Shown here piece after piece: positions 53,192-61,875 of a stretch of 64,000 bases of DNA (position 1 is the first letter of the stretch; every line of letters starts with the position of its first letter). Origin of the DNA: Minicystis rosea (GTDB lineage Bacteria; Myxococcota_A; Polyangia; Polyangiales; Polyangiaceae); assembly GCA_001931535.1 (NCBI GenBank), contig CP016211.1, positions 1,206,501 through 1,270,500 of the forward strand, read 5' to 3'. The notes under the pieces were generated by a model. That model was not told the DNA's origin. It searched no databases and saw only the letters and a program-made list of their open reading frames with translations. The position numbers and the translations under genes were made by a program.

Positions 53192-54397
53192 CTACTTGTA
53201 CTTGGTGCTTGGCCGCATGCTCTCCCGGGGGTGGAACCGGAGAGCGGGTCTCCGTGCCGCGAGCTGCCGCAACGCACCTGCCGTCACACGGCTGTCGACG
53301 ACGTCGAGATACTCGAGGCCCGGCCAGCGATGGAGCTCGTCGAGGAAGGCATCGGTCGCCGGCGTACCTTGGAGTGAAAGCGATCTCAGCTGCGGGTACG
53401 ACGATGCCGCTCGCACCAGCTCGGCCTCCGAGAGGCTCTCGACGTGAATGGAGAGATCGCGAAGACCTGGCGCGCGCGGCCAGAATGACGGAGGGAGCGC
53501 CGGGGCCGTCAACGAGAATCGATCCAGCCTCGGCAGCTCCGGCATGGGAGCATCCAGGCTGAAGGGGCGGGTGGTGCTCAAGGTGAGCCCCTCCAGTCCG
53601 GCTACCTCGCCGAGTCGAACGACGCCTCGCACCTCGGCGGGGAGATCGGTCAGGTCGAGGTTCTCGAGCGCAGGTAGCGAGGGCAAGGCGGAGAGATCGA
53701 GCAGCGCGAGCGGTGCGAGCGGCGCGAAATGGACGCGCAAGACCCGCAACCGGGGCAGCCTCGCTAGCCCGGAGAGCCCGGGGCCTTCGATCGGCGCCTG
53801 CTTCAACTCCAGGATCTCGAGCCGGGGAAAGGTGTGGATCGCTGCCAGGCGCCGGTCGGTGAACGCGGGGCCCACGAGGTCGAGCGACCACACCTCGTTC
53901 GCGTGGTGTACGACCCGCTCGAGCTCGGCCAGCGTCCGGCACTCGGCTCGATGGTAGATGCTGAAACGCTCGCCTTCCTCGTAGCCGACTGGCAGGGTCG
54001 GTCCGAGGACGTGGAAGGGAGGCCGACCCTCGTGTGCGTGGTAGAGGAGGCTCTCGTCCGCGGTGAACCTCCCGCAGGAGACGACGTCGATCAGCGTTGC
54101 CGACCCGGTCTCGCCGGCGACACTGAGGTTGACCCATTCGGGGACGCAGCCATCGCGCCAAAGGGTCTCGAGGACCTGGTCCTCGGTCACCTCGTGCAGC
54201 ATCGTCGCGTTGTCGAGTGCGCTGTCCTCTGGATAGACCACCTCGTCTCCGATGCGAGGGTTGCCATCGTAGGAGCTGTTCAGATGGACGCGGAAGCGCA
54301 GCTCTTCAGGGAGCGGCTCGAGGACGAAGCGCCGTGCAAAATGCCGAGCCAGGGTGCTCGCGTCCCTGAGGCGCCCGGCGAAGAGGATGCGATCCAT
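53192..54397 (-). CDS. Leucine-rich-repeat protein
   Basis: 401 residues. The N-terminal ~170 residues are a globular domain (MDRILFAGRLRDASTLARHF, FRVHLNSSYDGNPRIGDEVV). From ~175 on there are about eight leucine-rich repeats of irregular length, e.g. FPRLEILELKQAPIEGPGLS, LPRLRVLRVHFAPLAPLALL, LPALENLDLTDLPAEVRG, YPQLRSLSLQGTPATDAFLD, WPGLEYLDVVDSRVTAGALR. LRR proteins bind other proteins. No signal peptide is seen. Its place among small orphan proteins suggests an accessory or conflict-related function (inference). Confidence 0.85.
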   Translation of the reverse strand: MDRILFAGRLRDASTLARHFARRFVLEPLPEELRFRVHLNSSYDGNPRIGDEVVYPEDSALDNATMLHEVTEDQVLETLWRDGCVPEWVNLSVAGETGSATLIDVVSCGRFTADESLLYHAHEGRPPFHVLGPTLPVGYEEGERFSIYHRAECRTLAELERVVHHANEVWSLDLVGPAFTDRRLAAIHTFPRLEILELKQAPIEGPGLSGLARLPRLRVLRVHFAPLAPLALLDLSALPSLPALENLDLTDLPAEVRGVVRLGEVAGLEGLTLSTTRPFSLDAPMPELPRLDRFSLTAPALPPSFWPRAPGLRDLSIHVESLSEAELVRAASSYPQLRSLSLQGTPATDAFLDELHRWPGLEYLDVVDSRVTAGALRQLAARRPALRFHPRESMRPSTKYK

Positions 54398-54618
54398 GGC
54401 ATCGAGTCTACCTCACTCATGCCAGCGCGTCGGCGGACTCCCAGTCGACACTCTGCATCTCGGCTCCACGGTCCAACATACCAGTGGAGCCGACGAAGCC
54501 CGCCGCGTTGCCGTCGGGGAGCATTGCAATCGGCGGGGAGGGCGTGGCACGCTGGCGGGCCGCGCGGCTCACTGGCACCACATTGGGCGGCGAATGATGG
54601 CGAGTCTCCGGTGACGAT

Positions 54619-54810
54619 ATGGACGACGAGGAGTACGCCACGCGGGTCGACGAGCTCGGCCGAGTCACGGCCGAGGCGCTCTCTGCAGCACGCTTCACCA
54701 CCGGCGAGCTGGTGGACTTCCTCGGAGTCGCATCCCATCGAGCCTTGAGCGGGCTGGATTCTCGGACGATGGAGCCACTGTCGTCATGGGCATCGTGGCC
54801 CCTTGACTGA
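54619..54810 (+). CDS. Small hypothetical protein, possibly truncated
   Basis: 63 residues: MDDEEYATRVDELGRVTAEA, LSAARFTTGELVDFLGVASH, RALSGLDSRTMEPL. The acidic helical start is protein-like; the Trp/Ser end (SSWASWPLD) looks less so and may be beyond a frame break. Family unknown. Confidence 0.45.
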   Translation: MDDEEYATRVDELGRVTAEALSAARFTTGELVDFLGVASHRALSGLDSRTMEPLSSWASWPLD

Positions 54811-54846
54811 CGCGGAGCTCGCGGCAGCCAATCTTTGGATCCCAAC

Positions 54847-55191
54847 ATGAGTATGATTCACCACTTCACCATCGGGCTCATCGACGTAGCAGCCGTCTCC
54901 AAACACGAGGTCGTACCTCTGTCTGAATTGCCTGATAACGTTCTGCGGCTCGTTCGTGAACACGCAGAGCCTGGGTCGGTTGTCGACGAGGGCGACGAAG
55001 TGCGCTTCACAATCGGCGGCCAGGGCGCGGTGATGACGGCGACGTTTGTACGTCTCCCGTGGTGGACCCCTGGCCTCAACGTGCCAGCGGCACGGCTGGC
55101 GCTTGCCGCGTTCAACCTTGGCTGCGTCGTCGCCGACGTCAGAAACGGGCGAATTATCTCGCGCTCCGATCTGGAAAAGGACGCGTCATGA
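54847..55191 (+). CDS. Hypothetical protein, 114 residues
   Basis: ATG 54847 (MSMIHHFTIGLIDVAAVSKH). Alpha/beta composition: VVPLSELPDNVLRLVREHAE, PGSVVDEGDEVRFTIGGQGA, VMTATFVRLPWWTPGLNVPA, ARLALAAFNLGCVVADVRNG. GC content is lower than in neighbouring genes, a possible sign of acquisition. It lies immediately upstream of the GyrB-like gene (90 bases), and a 23-codon frame overlapping its stop (ATGA at 55188) is mostly made of a dispersed repeat. No family recognised. Confidence 0.65.
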   Translation: MSMIHHFTIGLIDVAAVSKHEVVPLSELPDNVLRLVREHAEPGSVVDEGDEVRFTIGGQGAVMTATFVRLPWWTPGLNVPAARLALAAFNLGCVVADVRNGRIISRSDLEKDAS

Positions 55192-55201
55192 ATGCTCCAC
55201 G

Positions 55202-55255
55202 GCCCAACTCACGCCCCGAGGCGGAGCCCCCGGAGGGTGCGTTCACGCGAGCGCC
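55202..55255 (+). repeat. Dispersed ~55-nt element, copy 1
   Basis: Begins GCCCAACTCACGCCCCGAGG and ends GCGTTCACGCGAGCGCC. A second copy with a few changes is at 59146. The middle CCCCGGAGGG part is partly self-complementary. Confidence 0.65.
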
Positions 55256-55281
55256 ATGACCATCCTTCGGAGGATTCATAG

Positions 55282-56354
55282 GTGAGCATCATCGACGTCG
55301 ACGCCATCCGCCAACGGCCCGGCATGTTCATCGGGGACACCGCCGACGGGAGTGGCCTGGTACACATGGTCTGGGAGCTTGTCGCCAACTCACTGGACCA
55401 GCACCTTGCCGGGCGGTGCAGTCGGATCGACGTGCTCTTGGAGCAGGATGGATCTGTCGTCATCGAGGATGACGGCCCCGGCATTCCGCTGGTCGACGCA
55501 GCCGGACGCCCATTCGCGGAGGTCGCGTTGACTCAGTTCCACGCGACGCCAACGTTCGATGGTCACGCGCCCCACGAACACGTTGGCGCAGGTCGTCACG
55601 GTCTCGGGTTGTTCCCGCTGAACGCTCTCTCTCTCGCTTGGTCGTTGACGTCTTTAGGGACGGCTTTCACCACACGCAGCGATTCGAGAAGGGATTCGCC
55701 GTGAGTCGGATGGAGAAGGTGGGCCCCTCCACGGACACCGGCACCCGAGTGTCGCTTCAACCGGACCCAGCTATCTTCTCTGACGCGTGGTTCAACGCAG
55801 GCACGATTGCGGACCGTCTCCGAGAGCTCGCATGCTTGCTGCCGGCGCTGACGCTCACATTCCAGGACCGCCGCGAGCACGTATTCCGTGAGCCCCGCGG
55901 ACTGATTGTCTTCTTGCAGCGCACGCGGAGGGGGCTCGCGCCCGTTGGAGGCACGCTGGTTCTCGACGAGCTCGTCGGCGAGATCCGCGTCGAAGCTGCC
56001 GTCGAGTGGCTCCCGTCTCGTTGGTCGACGGTGGAGAGCTACGCGAACATCGAGCGGACCACCGATGACGGCACACACGTCGAGGGGCTCGTTCAGGGGC
56101 TCGCCCGGGCTCTTCGAGACGCAGTCCCCGCCTGGAAGGACCGACCAAAGAAGAGGGCGACGGAGACGGTGCGGCGTGGGCTGCACGCCATCGTCTGTGT
56201 GAGGTTGCAGGATCCCACTTACGATTCGCCGACGAAGAGCCGCCTCGTGACCCCCGAAGCCAAGAGCGCGGTGTCCTCCGCGGCCCGGGGCGCGTTTGCC
56301 GAGTTCGTGCAGGGCAACGCTGCGCTCATCGAACACTTCGCTGGAGGCTCGTGA
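55282..56354 (+). pseudogene. Orphan GyrB/ParE-like GHKL ATPase-transducer, frameshifted at a (CT)5 tract
   Basis: GTG 55282 with GGAGG upstream. Part 1 is a GHKL ATPase of the type IIA topoisomerase B kind: QRPGMFIGDTADGSG, VWELVANSLDQHLAG (Glu32, Asn36, Asp39), VVIEDDGPGIP, HVGAGRHGLGLFPLNALS. At 55625-55634 (CT)5 the frame changes; part 2 continues VVDVFRDGFHHTQRFEKG, GTRVSLQPDPAIFSD, EGLVQGLARALRD, GLHAIVCVRLQDPTYDSPTK with the transducer Lys (the QTK-loop equivalent), and ends at 56354. One added base restores ~357 residues. There is no TOPRIM or gyrase C-terminal domain, so it cannot be a normal topoisomerase subunit. It may be a standalone ATP-driven clamp. Whether the frameshift is real, phase-variable or an assembly error is open. 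Confidence 0.8.
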
Positions 56355-56415
56355 GTACGAAGCTGCTGGCCAACAAGGGGCTGGTGACATCGCCCACGAC
56401 TCCGCGCGCGCCGCC

Positions 56416-57060
56416 TCATGGTCTCCTCGCGCGGCGGGCTGTTCGCGATCGGCCCCGACGAGCCGAAGCGCCCGACGGCGAAGAAGCAGGCGACGTTGCA
56501 GTCGGGCGTGAGCGCGCCGCGTGGGCGCGAGCGATCAGCCCGTTGAGAGGGATGCTCCGGTCGAGGACCGAGCGCGCCCCTTCCGCACCCACCACGGGCA
56601 GGCCCTCCGGATCGAGGAGCCCGAGCTGCACGAGCACCGATGCCTGATCCCAGTACAGGTTCTCCTGCGCCATCTTGTCGCCTTCGAACTGGACGATCAC
56701 CACCAGCGCCATCTCGACGCGCTTCCCCGTTGGAGGGACTCCGGGGAGCATCCAGTCCATGGCGATCGTGTGTGTGAATTTGATCAGGAGCTCGTCGACC
56801 AATCGCCCCTGCCCGATGGTGCGCGATACGGAGGTCATCTCCCAGTCGGGGGGAATCTGGTGCAGGAAATGTTTGCTGTAAAAGTCGCAAACCTGCGCCC
56901 GGCCATCGCCGCCGATCATCACCGGGATCTGGTTGACGCGCGGCGTGCCGGTCATCGTGTGGATCGCCGCGTCGGGGCTGTGCGCGGCGAACTCGGCGGC
57001 GATGTGCTCGTGCCAGGTTTCGCTCAGCGCCTTCTCCGCGTCCGTCATCGTTGCTGCCAT
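56416..57060 (-). CDS. SnoaL/NTF2-like protein with doubtful C-terminus
   Basis: 214 residues from ATG 57060 (GAGAGG upstream). MAATMTDAEKALSETWHEHI, VNQIPVMIGGDGRAQVCDFY, EMTSVSRTIGQGRLVDELLI, KFTHTIAMDWMLPGVPPTGK, VEMALVVIVQFEGDKMAQEN form an SnoaL-like fold. The last ~35 residues (ARSRPTATSPASSPSGASAR and so on) are Arg/Ser/Ala-rich and unlike the family, and they overlap the 3' flank of the GyrB-like gene. The original C-terminus was probably lost at a recombination junction near 56530. Confidence 0.7.
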   Translation of the reverse strand: MAATMTDAEKALSETWHEHIAAEFAAHSPDAAIHTMTGTPRVNQIPVMIGGDGRAQVCDFYSKHFLHQIPPDWEMTSVSRTIGQGRLVDELLIKFTHTIAMDWMLPGVPPTGKRVEMALVVIVQFEGDKMAQENLYWDQASVLVQLGLLDPEGLPVVGAEGARSVLDRSIPLNGLIARAHAARSRPTATSPASSPSGASARRGRSRTARRARRP

Positions 57061-57301
57061 GGCTCGACCTCTCGTGCCCACGTGGCGCCTGCGGAGCGGC
57101 GGAGCAAGCGGGCGCCTTGCCGGCATCGAGCCCTCGAAGAGAACGAGATAGCGGTGGGTCGGGAAGAAGAGGACGCCGCATTCGCACGCGTGCCTGCAAT
57201 GCTCGCCGACGTCTGATGGTTCCGGAGAATCGGCTGCACCTCGAAGGGAGCGGGCGCAAGGCGGGCCAAGCTGGAGCTCGCGTCTTCGCTCGGCCGCAGC
57301 C

Positions 57302-59077
57302 TCAACCCTGCAGCGCGGCGATGATCGCCGAGCGTGTCTTCTTCGCGTCGCAGAGCGCCCGCATCTCGCCCCGATCGAGGAGCCTCGAGACGTACACCTC
57401 GGCCGTCACGGGGTACGCGAGCTGGTCGTGCTGCGCCCCGAAGCGCACGTCGACGTCGGGCTCGCGCACCTCGACCCGGGGCGGCGTTGCGAAGCTCGCC
57501 TCGATCCGGCGCTCCGTCCACCCGAGGAAGGCGAGCACCTTCGTCTTGCCGCGCCCTTGGTCGTAGAAGAGCGGGACCATCATCCGCGCGTCGACCGAGA
57601 GGTCGGGGTCGTTCGCGAGCTTGCCGCGCCACGCGAGGAAGGCCGGGAGCGCCGCGGCTGCCGCGGGATCAGCGTCCGGGGGAAGGCCGAGGTCGGCCAT
57701 GCTCGCCGTGTACGCGCCGAGGAAGAGCGCCTCGATGTCCCGGAGCTCGCCGGCAAGCGGCGCGTCGACGGGGCCGTCCGCGCGGAGCCGCCGCATGTTC
57801 GAGAGCTCCCGCTCGCCGAAGGCCGCCTCGAGCACGCCGCGAACGAAGCGGTAGGCGAGCGCGCGCCGGAGGTAGAACGTCGGGAGCGGCTCGACGCGGA
57901 GATCGGGCCGAATGTTGATCTCGCGCCGGGGCCGGCCGCGCATGGCGGCACCCACGCACGGGAGCTCGAGCTGCTTGATGTGGGTCTCGCGGGTGAGCGC
58001 GAAGAGGCCGCGGAAGAGATCCTCGAGCCAGGCCTCGTACGCGGACGAGAGGCGTAGTTTCTTCGCCTCGGGCGCGCGCGTGGGGGCCGCCAGCGTCTCG
58101 AGCGCCCAAGTCTGCCAGTCGTACCAGCCCGACGTCGCCGTCGGCGCCAGATCGAGCGTCCCCGCGCGCACGCGCCGCAACACCTCGCTCACGAGCGAGA
58201 ACCCGGCAGGGATCGGGCTGTCGCCGTACATGCGCTGCACGAGGTCGGTCTCGTGTGCGCGCGAGGGCGGAAAGAACCAGACGCCGCGCGCAAGGGCCTC
58301 CTTGCCCGGCGTGGCGAGGAACCCTCGCAGGTCGGGCATGTCGGGTGCGAGGGCGTTGGTGAGCTTCGCGGCGAGATCGAGGTGCGCCGCATAGGCCGTA
58401 CGGAGGTCCGCGTCCGCGCAGATCGCCTCGACGATCGCGGAGATGCCGGCTGCGCCCTCCAGCTCCTGTTGGAGCAGGTGGTCGCGCCTGAAGATGCGCT
58501 CGAGGTCGGGGCTCCAGGTGTAGAAGCCGAGCGGCTTGCTCGCGGGGTTCTGCTCGAAGCGCGCGACGACCGTGCGCACGGCCTCGGCCATCGCATCAGA
58601 AGAGAGGCGGATGCCGGCCGATCCGATCCAGGCGGCCCCGAGCACCGTCGCTACGGCCGGCTCGGGCTTCGCTTTCGCGAGCCGCTCGACGAGCCCGGCG
58701 AGCAACGCCGCCTTCCCCCGCAGCTTGCCCGCGCCCGCGTCTGCCGAAAGCTCGACCGCCGCGTAAAGCCCGTCATCGATCTGCTTGGCCTTGTGCGCGA
58801 GAAGCGCCGCCGATACCATGCCATGCGCCGCGCGATCCACAGGCGGCTTTGCCAGGAGCGGAGGCTCCGGGGCCTTGCTCTTTCCCGGCCTGAACCTCCC
58901 GGGCTCGAATGCGCTGCCGAGGTCGTCCAGGCCTCCGAGCTCGGTGTCGGTCGGTGCGTCGACCGACACGACCACGGGCGCTCGATCGATCCGCACCTCG
59001 ACCCCGTCGATCGTCTGCTCCCCGCCGAGCCCCTGACGCCGCCCTCCTCCGAACAACCTCTTGAACACGCCCAGCAT
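57302..59077 (-). CDS. Hypothetical protein, 591 residues
   Basis: ATG 59077 follows GGAGGAGG. MLGVFKRLFGGGRRQGLGG, then a Pro-rich region, then ~500 residues of mostly helices: AHGMVSAALLAHKAKQIDDG, LLAGLVERLAKAKPEPAVAT, AISAIVEAICADADLRTAYA-like segments, GWYDWQTWALETLAAPTRA, LPTFYLRRALAYRFVRGVLE, ALPAFLAWRGKLANDPDLSV, and an alpha/beta end KVLAFLGWTERRIEASFATP. The length and helical spacing suggest a scaffold or toxin-delivery-associated protein, but no family is recognised. No signal peptide. Confidence 0.8.
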   Translation of the reverse strand: MLGVFKRLFGGGRRQGLGGEQTIDGVEVRIDRAPVVVSVDAPTDTELGGLDDLGSAFEPGRFRPGKSKAPEPPLLAKPPVDRAAHGMVSAALLAHKAKQIDDGLYAAVELSADAGAGKLRGKAALLAGLVERLAKAKPEPAVATVLGAAWIGSAGIRLSSDAMAEAVRTVVARFEQNPASKPLGFYTWSPDLERIFRRDHLLQQELEGAAGISAIVEAICADADLRTAYAAHLDLAAKLTNALAPDMPDLRGFLATPGKEALARGVWFFPPSRAHETDLVQRMYGDSPIPAGFSLVSEVLRRVRAGTLDLAPTATSGWYDWQTWALETLAAPTRAPEAKKLRLSSAYEAWLEDLFRGLFALTRETHIKQLELPCVGAAMRGRPRREINIRPDLRVEPLPTFYLRRALAYRFVRGVLEAAFGERELSNMRRLRADGPVDAPLAGELRDIEALFLGAYTASMADLGLPPDADPAAAAALPAFLAWRGKLANDPDLSVDARMMVPLFYDQGRGKTKVLAFLGWTERRIEASFATPPRVEVREPDVDVRFGAQHDQLAYPVTAEVYVSRLLDRGEMRALCDAKKTRSAIIAALQG

Positions 59078-59145
59078 CCCGCCTCCTCCTGCCGCGCCCT
59101 CACCACCGTATCACCAGCGTCTGGGTGGGCGCGTAAGATGGAGCT

Positions 59146-59201
59146 GCCCAACTCACGCCCTGAGGAGGACAGCACTCGGAGGGGGCGTTCACGCGAACGC
59201 C
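59146..59201 (+). repeat. Dispersed ~55-nt element, copy 2
   Basis: Begins GCCCAACTCACGCCCTGAGG and ends GCGTTCACGCGAACGCC; matches copy 1 (55202) except for about seven positions and a two-base insertion. The rest of the gap 59078-59404 holds no recognisable gene. Confidence 0.65.
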
Positions 59202-59404
59202 GGCTGCGTACGTCAGCGCATGGTCGGTGTCGGGCAGCGTTGCCGCCCAACTGCGCAATGCGGCCGGCGGTTCATGCCCTTCACTCTGTGCCGACTTCGG
59301 GCCCTTGCCGGGCTCGAAGCACCGTTCGCTGCTGGTCCAGCCAAGCGGAGTCCGATAGGGTTCTCAGCGATTCCTCAGGTAGCCGTTTGCGGGAGCCCAA
59401 AGCC

Positions 59405-59752
59405 ATGTTCGATCTCGATGCAACCAAATACGTCGCTTCGGAGGAGGGGTTTCCTATCGACGCCGAGGACGAGAGCTCGATCGAAGTACGGCTGATGAGC
59501 GACTGCGTGCTGGTGTTTGCAAATACAGTGGACTACGACCGCCCAGATACGATGTTGTTCTTCCGCGGCGCAGGCGATTGGCACTCACACGGACGCCTTT
59601 GGGAGGCGACCGATGAATCCTCCGTGCCATCTGCGATCCTTCGCGGTCTGCGGAGAGGAGGCGTGTTGATCGTTCGCGAGATGTCTCGCGACGGAAGTCA
59701 CCGCGACAGACTGATCAAGTCCGATGTAACAGCTCGCCGTCCCCCGTCGTGA
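59405..59752 (+). CDS. Hypothetical small protein, immunity-like
   Basis: 115 residues, ATG 59405 with GGGAG upstream. MFDLDATKYVASEEGFPIDA, EDESSIEVRLMSDCVLVFAN, RPDTMLFFRGAGDWHSHGR, AILRGLRRGGVLIVREMSRD. The acidic character and the 'FF-x-G-x-x-x-WHSHG' segment resemble small cytosolic immunity-type proteins of polymorphic toxin loci, a suggestion only. It lies beside an IS66 remnant, in a region of gene debris. Confidence 0.6.
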   Translation: MFDLDATKYVASEEGFPIDAEDESSIEVRLMSDCVLVFANTVDYDRPDTMLFFRGAGDWHSHGRLWEATDESSVPSAILRGLRRGGVLIVREMSRDGSHRDRLIKSDVTARRPPS

Positions 59753-59795
59753 CGGCAACCTCGCTCCGTGGTTGCCGGCCGCAACACAGCCGTCG

Positions 59796-59993
59796 TCAGC
59801 TCGCCGCGAGCTCGTGTGGCAGCGGCACCTCTTCGCCCGCAAACGCGGCCGCAACGGCGCGCCGCAGATACTCCGCGGGATCGACGCCCACGAGCTTCGC
59901 GCTCTCGAGCAACGAATAGAACAACGCCGCCACTTGCGTGCCGCGCAGCGAGCGAGAGCCGTAGTGATTTTCCGGCCCCCAGCTTCCCGTCAT
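59796..59993 (-). mobile_element. IS66-type transposase C-terminal remnant
   Basis: The 65-codon frame contains NHYGSRSLRGTQVAALFYSL, LESAKLVGVDPAEYLRRAVA and EEVPLPHELAAS, the conserved C-terminus of IS66-family transposases (GSR-x-RGT-x-VA-x-L-YSLLE-x-AKL-x-GVDP-x-YL). The DDE core and N-terminus are absent, and no terminal inverted repeats were identified, so this is an inactive fragment. Confidence 0.8.
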
Positions 59994-60293
59994 CCTCGAA
60001 AGAGATCAGCGCGGCATCAAAGGCTCCATCGTATGCGACGGATAGCAGCAGGCCGTTACTGCGCCACCGCGCCACCAGATTGGCAATCACCCCGGCGGCA
60101 CCTATCTCGGCGTCGCCCACCCCGCCAAGGACCTCGGGGGGCTGCGCGCGTGGTTCTTCGAGCTGGAGACGAGTTCGCGGGGCTCAACCTCGGCGGCGGT
60201 GAGGGCGTGTTCGATCTGGCGCACCAAACCTGGACCTGGGGCGGCTGAGCTCCGCCTATGCTCTCAGATCATGCGTCGAGGGGTGGTCCTCGG
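59994..60293. other. Gene debris next to the IS66 remnant
   Basis: Two coding-like pieces: on the plus strand GGTYLGVAHPAKDLGGLRAW then FFELE (60085-60165), continuing after a one-base frame break as GDEFAGLNLGGGEGVFDLAH and QTWTWGG (stop 60248); on the minus strand GDAEIGAAGVIANLVARWRS (from 60120), which overlaps the first in part. Neither is a complete gene; at most one is genuine. Families not recognised. Confidence 0.4.
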
Positions 60294-61115
60294 TCAATGT
60301 GTGATCGTGACGACCAGCCGCCGACCGAGAGCCCCTGGCTCGAAGGCGGCCTCCTGTAGAGCACCGCACGTACACGCCTGGTCGCGCGTGCGCGTCTCGG
60401 GGGCGGTCGAAGCTTGCTTGGTGTCGCCGACACCCTCGCAACGCACAACCCGTCCCGCGGCGTCCACCGCTACGACGACGACTTCCTCGGAATCGGAGCC
60501 GTCACGAAGCCCCGAGGTGCCACAAACGGTCAGGCGCTTCTCCAACGGTACCAGCTTGGCGGCGAGGGGCGTTGACGCATCCTTCGACCATGGACCGTAG
60601 GATCGCAGAGAGAGGGGGGGCGCATTGAAGTCGAGGCAGTCGGATCCCTTGGGAGTATGCATGATCTCGCTGCACGGGTGGGCGCTTCGATCGCGCGGGG
60701 GCCCGCTCGGCGGGACCTGTGGAACCGGCTGCTCGGCCTCGGGTCGCCGGAGCGCCGTGCGCTGAAGCGCCTCGGCGGCCGCGAGCCAGTACGCGATCGA
60801 CGTCTCCGCCGCGACGTCGATGGATGCAAATAGGGAGACGTCGCCCCGCCCCTCCACGCGCGAAACGCGGCAGTCATAACTCCCGTAGCCGAGGCTGCAC
60901 GAGGCTTGTACGACGCCGCTCGTTGCCGCTGCGTGAAGCGCGCGCTTCAGCGCCGCGCGCTCGTCGGTGAACAGCGGGAGATCGACCCCAAACTCGACCC
61001 CGGCGTGCGGCGCTCGTGGGGCCGCGTTCGGGGTCGGTGGCGAGCCCTCTCCGGCGCACGCACCGAGCGCTCCAGCCAGGAGCAGCAGTTTGCCTACTCT
61101 CGACACGCTCCGCAC
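60294..61115 (-). CDS. Lipoprotein of unknown function
   Basis: About 273 residues from GTG 61115. Signal with lipobox AGALGAC, short Pro/Ala linker, then a helical domain (FTDERAALKRALHAAATSGV, ETSIAYWLAAAEALQRTALR), a middle with several Cys (CSEIMHTPKGSDCLDFNAP) and an end VVVVAVDAAGRVVRCEGVGD, CTCGALQEAAFEPGALGRRL, VVTITH that resembles the final strands of AgmX/TonB-like domains (helix followed by a final strand). Periplasmic; no family firmly recognised. Confidence 0.75.
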   Translation of the reverse strand: MRSVSRVGKLLLLAGALGACAGEGSPPTPNAAPRAPHAGVEFGVDLPLFTDERAALKRALHAAATSGVVQASCSLGYGSYDCRVSRVEGRGDVSLFASIDVAAETSIAYWLAAAEALQRTALRRPEAEQPVPQVPPSGPPRDRSAHPCSEIMHTPKGSDCLDFNAPPLSLRSYGPWSKDASTPLAAKLVPLEKRLTVCGTSGLRDGSDSEEVVVVAVDAAGRVVRCEGVGDTKQASTAPETRTRDQACTCGALQEAAFEPGALGRRLVVTITH

Positions 61116-61875
61116 TTTGCCCGGCGCCCCCCCGGCGGCAAGCACCGTCGCCGTGACCGCGAGGATCCAGGCGTTCGTCTCGGGTTCGCGTAGGCGCCCC
61201 GGGAGAGGGAGGAGCGAGCGCGCTCGCCTGCGTGAGCCGGTGCGGGCGGAGGTGTGGCCCTGGCTGGCGACGGCTCCAGACGCTCACGACGATCGGCCCG
61301 CGCCACGCGCAGCACCTCGGTCCGTGGCCGATCGTGCCTAAAGATGAACGTTTGCGGTACCGCTCGGGGGGCCCGCTCAGATCACGGGGTTGTGCCCTCG
61401 TCCGCCGGGAGGGGTTTTTGAGACGGAACGCGATGGGCGTCGTCCATCAGAATGTTGATGATCACCCCATCCCGCGCCGGATCGGTGAAGGCCGCGGCCT
61501 CATGATCACCGCCCTTCACCGTTCACCGCCTGCGATCGTGCCCACCGCGCCGATCTGGCCCTCGTCCCCACGGCGTAGACGACATCCCCCGTCGAATAGA
61601 TCGAAGGCCCGAGGGCAGCCACCCTCGAGCCGGCGGTGCTCGGCTACCTGCCGATCAACGCACCCAAGCCGCGCAAGAGGTAACGCCGTCGACCGCGCCT
61701 CCACGACGATGTGCGGATTGATCGGCGCGCACGCCGAGTGGGGCTGGCGGTTCCGGGAGCCGTTTCAGCGCGAAGGGAGGCGCGCGTAGCAGCGCACGAG
61801 GCGCTCGCGCCGGACCGGCCGGCCACCCACTTCAGGCTATGACGGCTGTCGGAACCTTCGAAGGGAGCCGCCGCT
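61116..61875. other. Mostly non-coding region, possible small ORF
   Basis: No full gene. Only the 45-codon minus-strand frame at 61382-61519 looks protein-like. The rest has skewed composition on both strands. Confidence 0.45.
61382..61519 (-). CDS. Possible small protein or gene fragment, 45 residues
   Basis: GTG 61519, MKGGDHEAAAFTDPARDGVI then INILMDDAHRVPSQKPLPAD and EGTTP. Natural composition, with AGGCGG about ten bases upstream. It may be a real small protein or the end of a lost gene. No family recognised. Confidence 0.3.
   Translation of the reverse strand: MKGGDHEAAAFTDPARDGVIINILMDDAHRVPSQKPLPADEGTTP

Noticed and set aside
55188..55259. 23-codon gene overlapping the upstream stop (ATGA)
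   Set aside because: Nearly all of it is the dispersed 55-nt element, so it is more likely repeat than gene.
8157..60090. Recurring ATTG(C/G)CAATC motif (e.g. 8201, 9515, 24283, 39913, 60078)
   Set aside because: Short, found both inside and outside genes, with no fixed position relative to starts; probably chance or codon bias.
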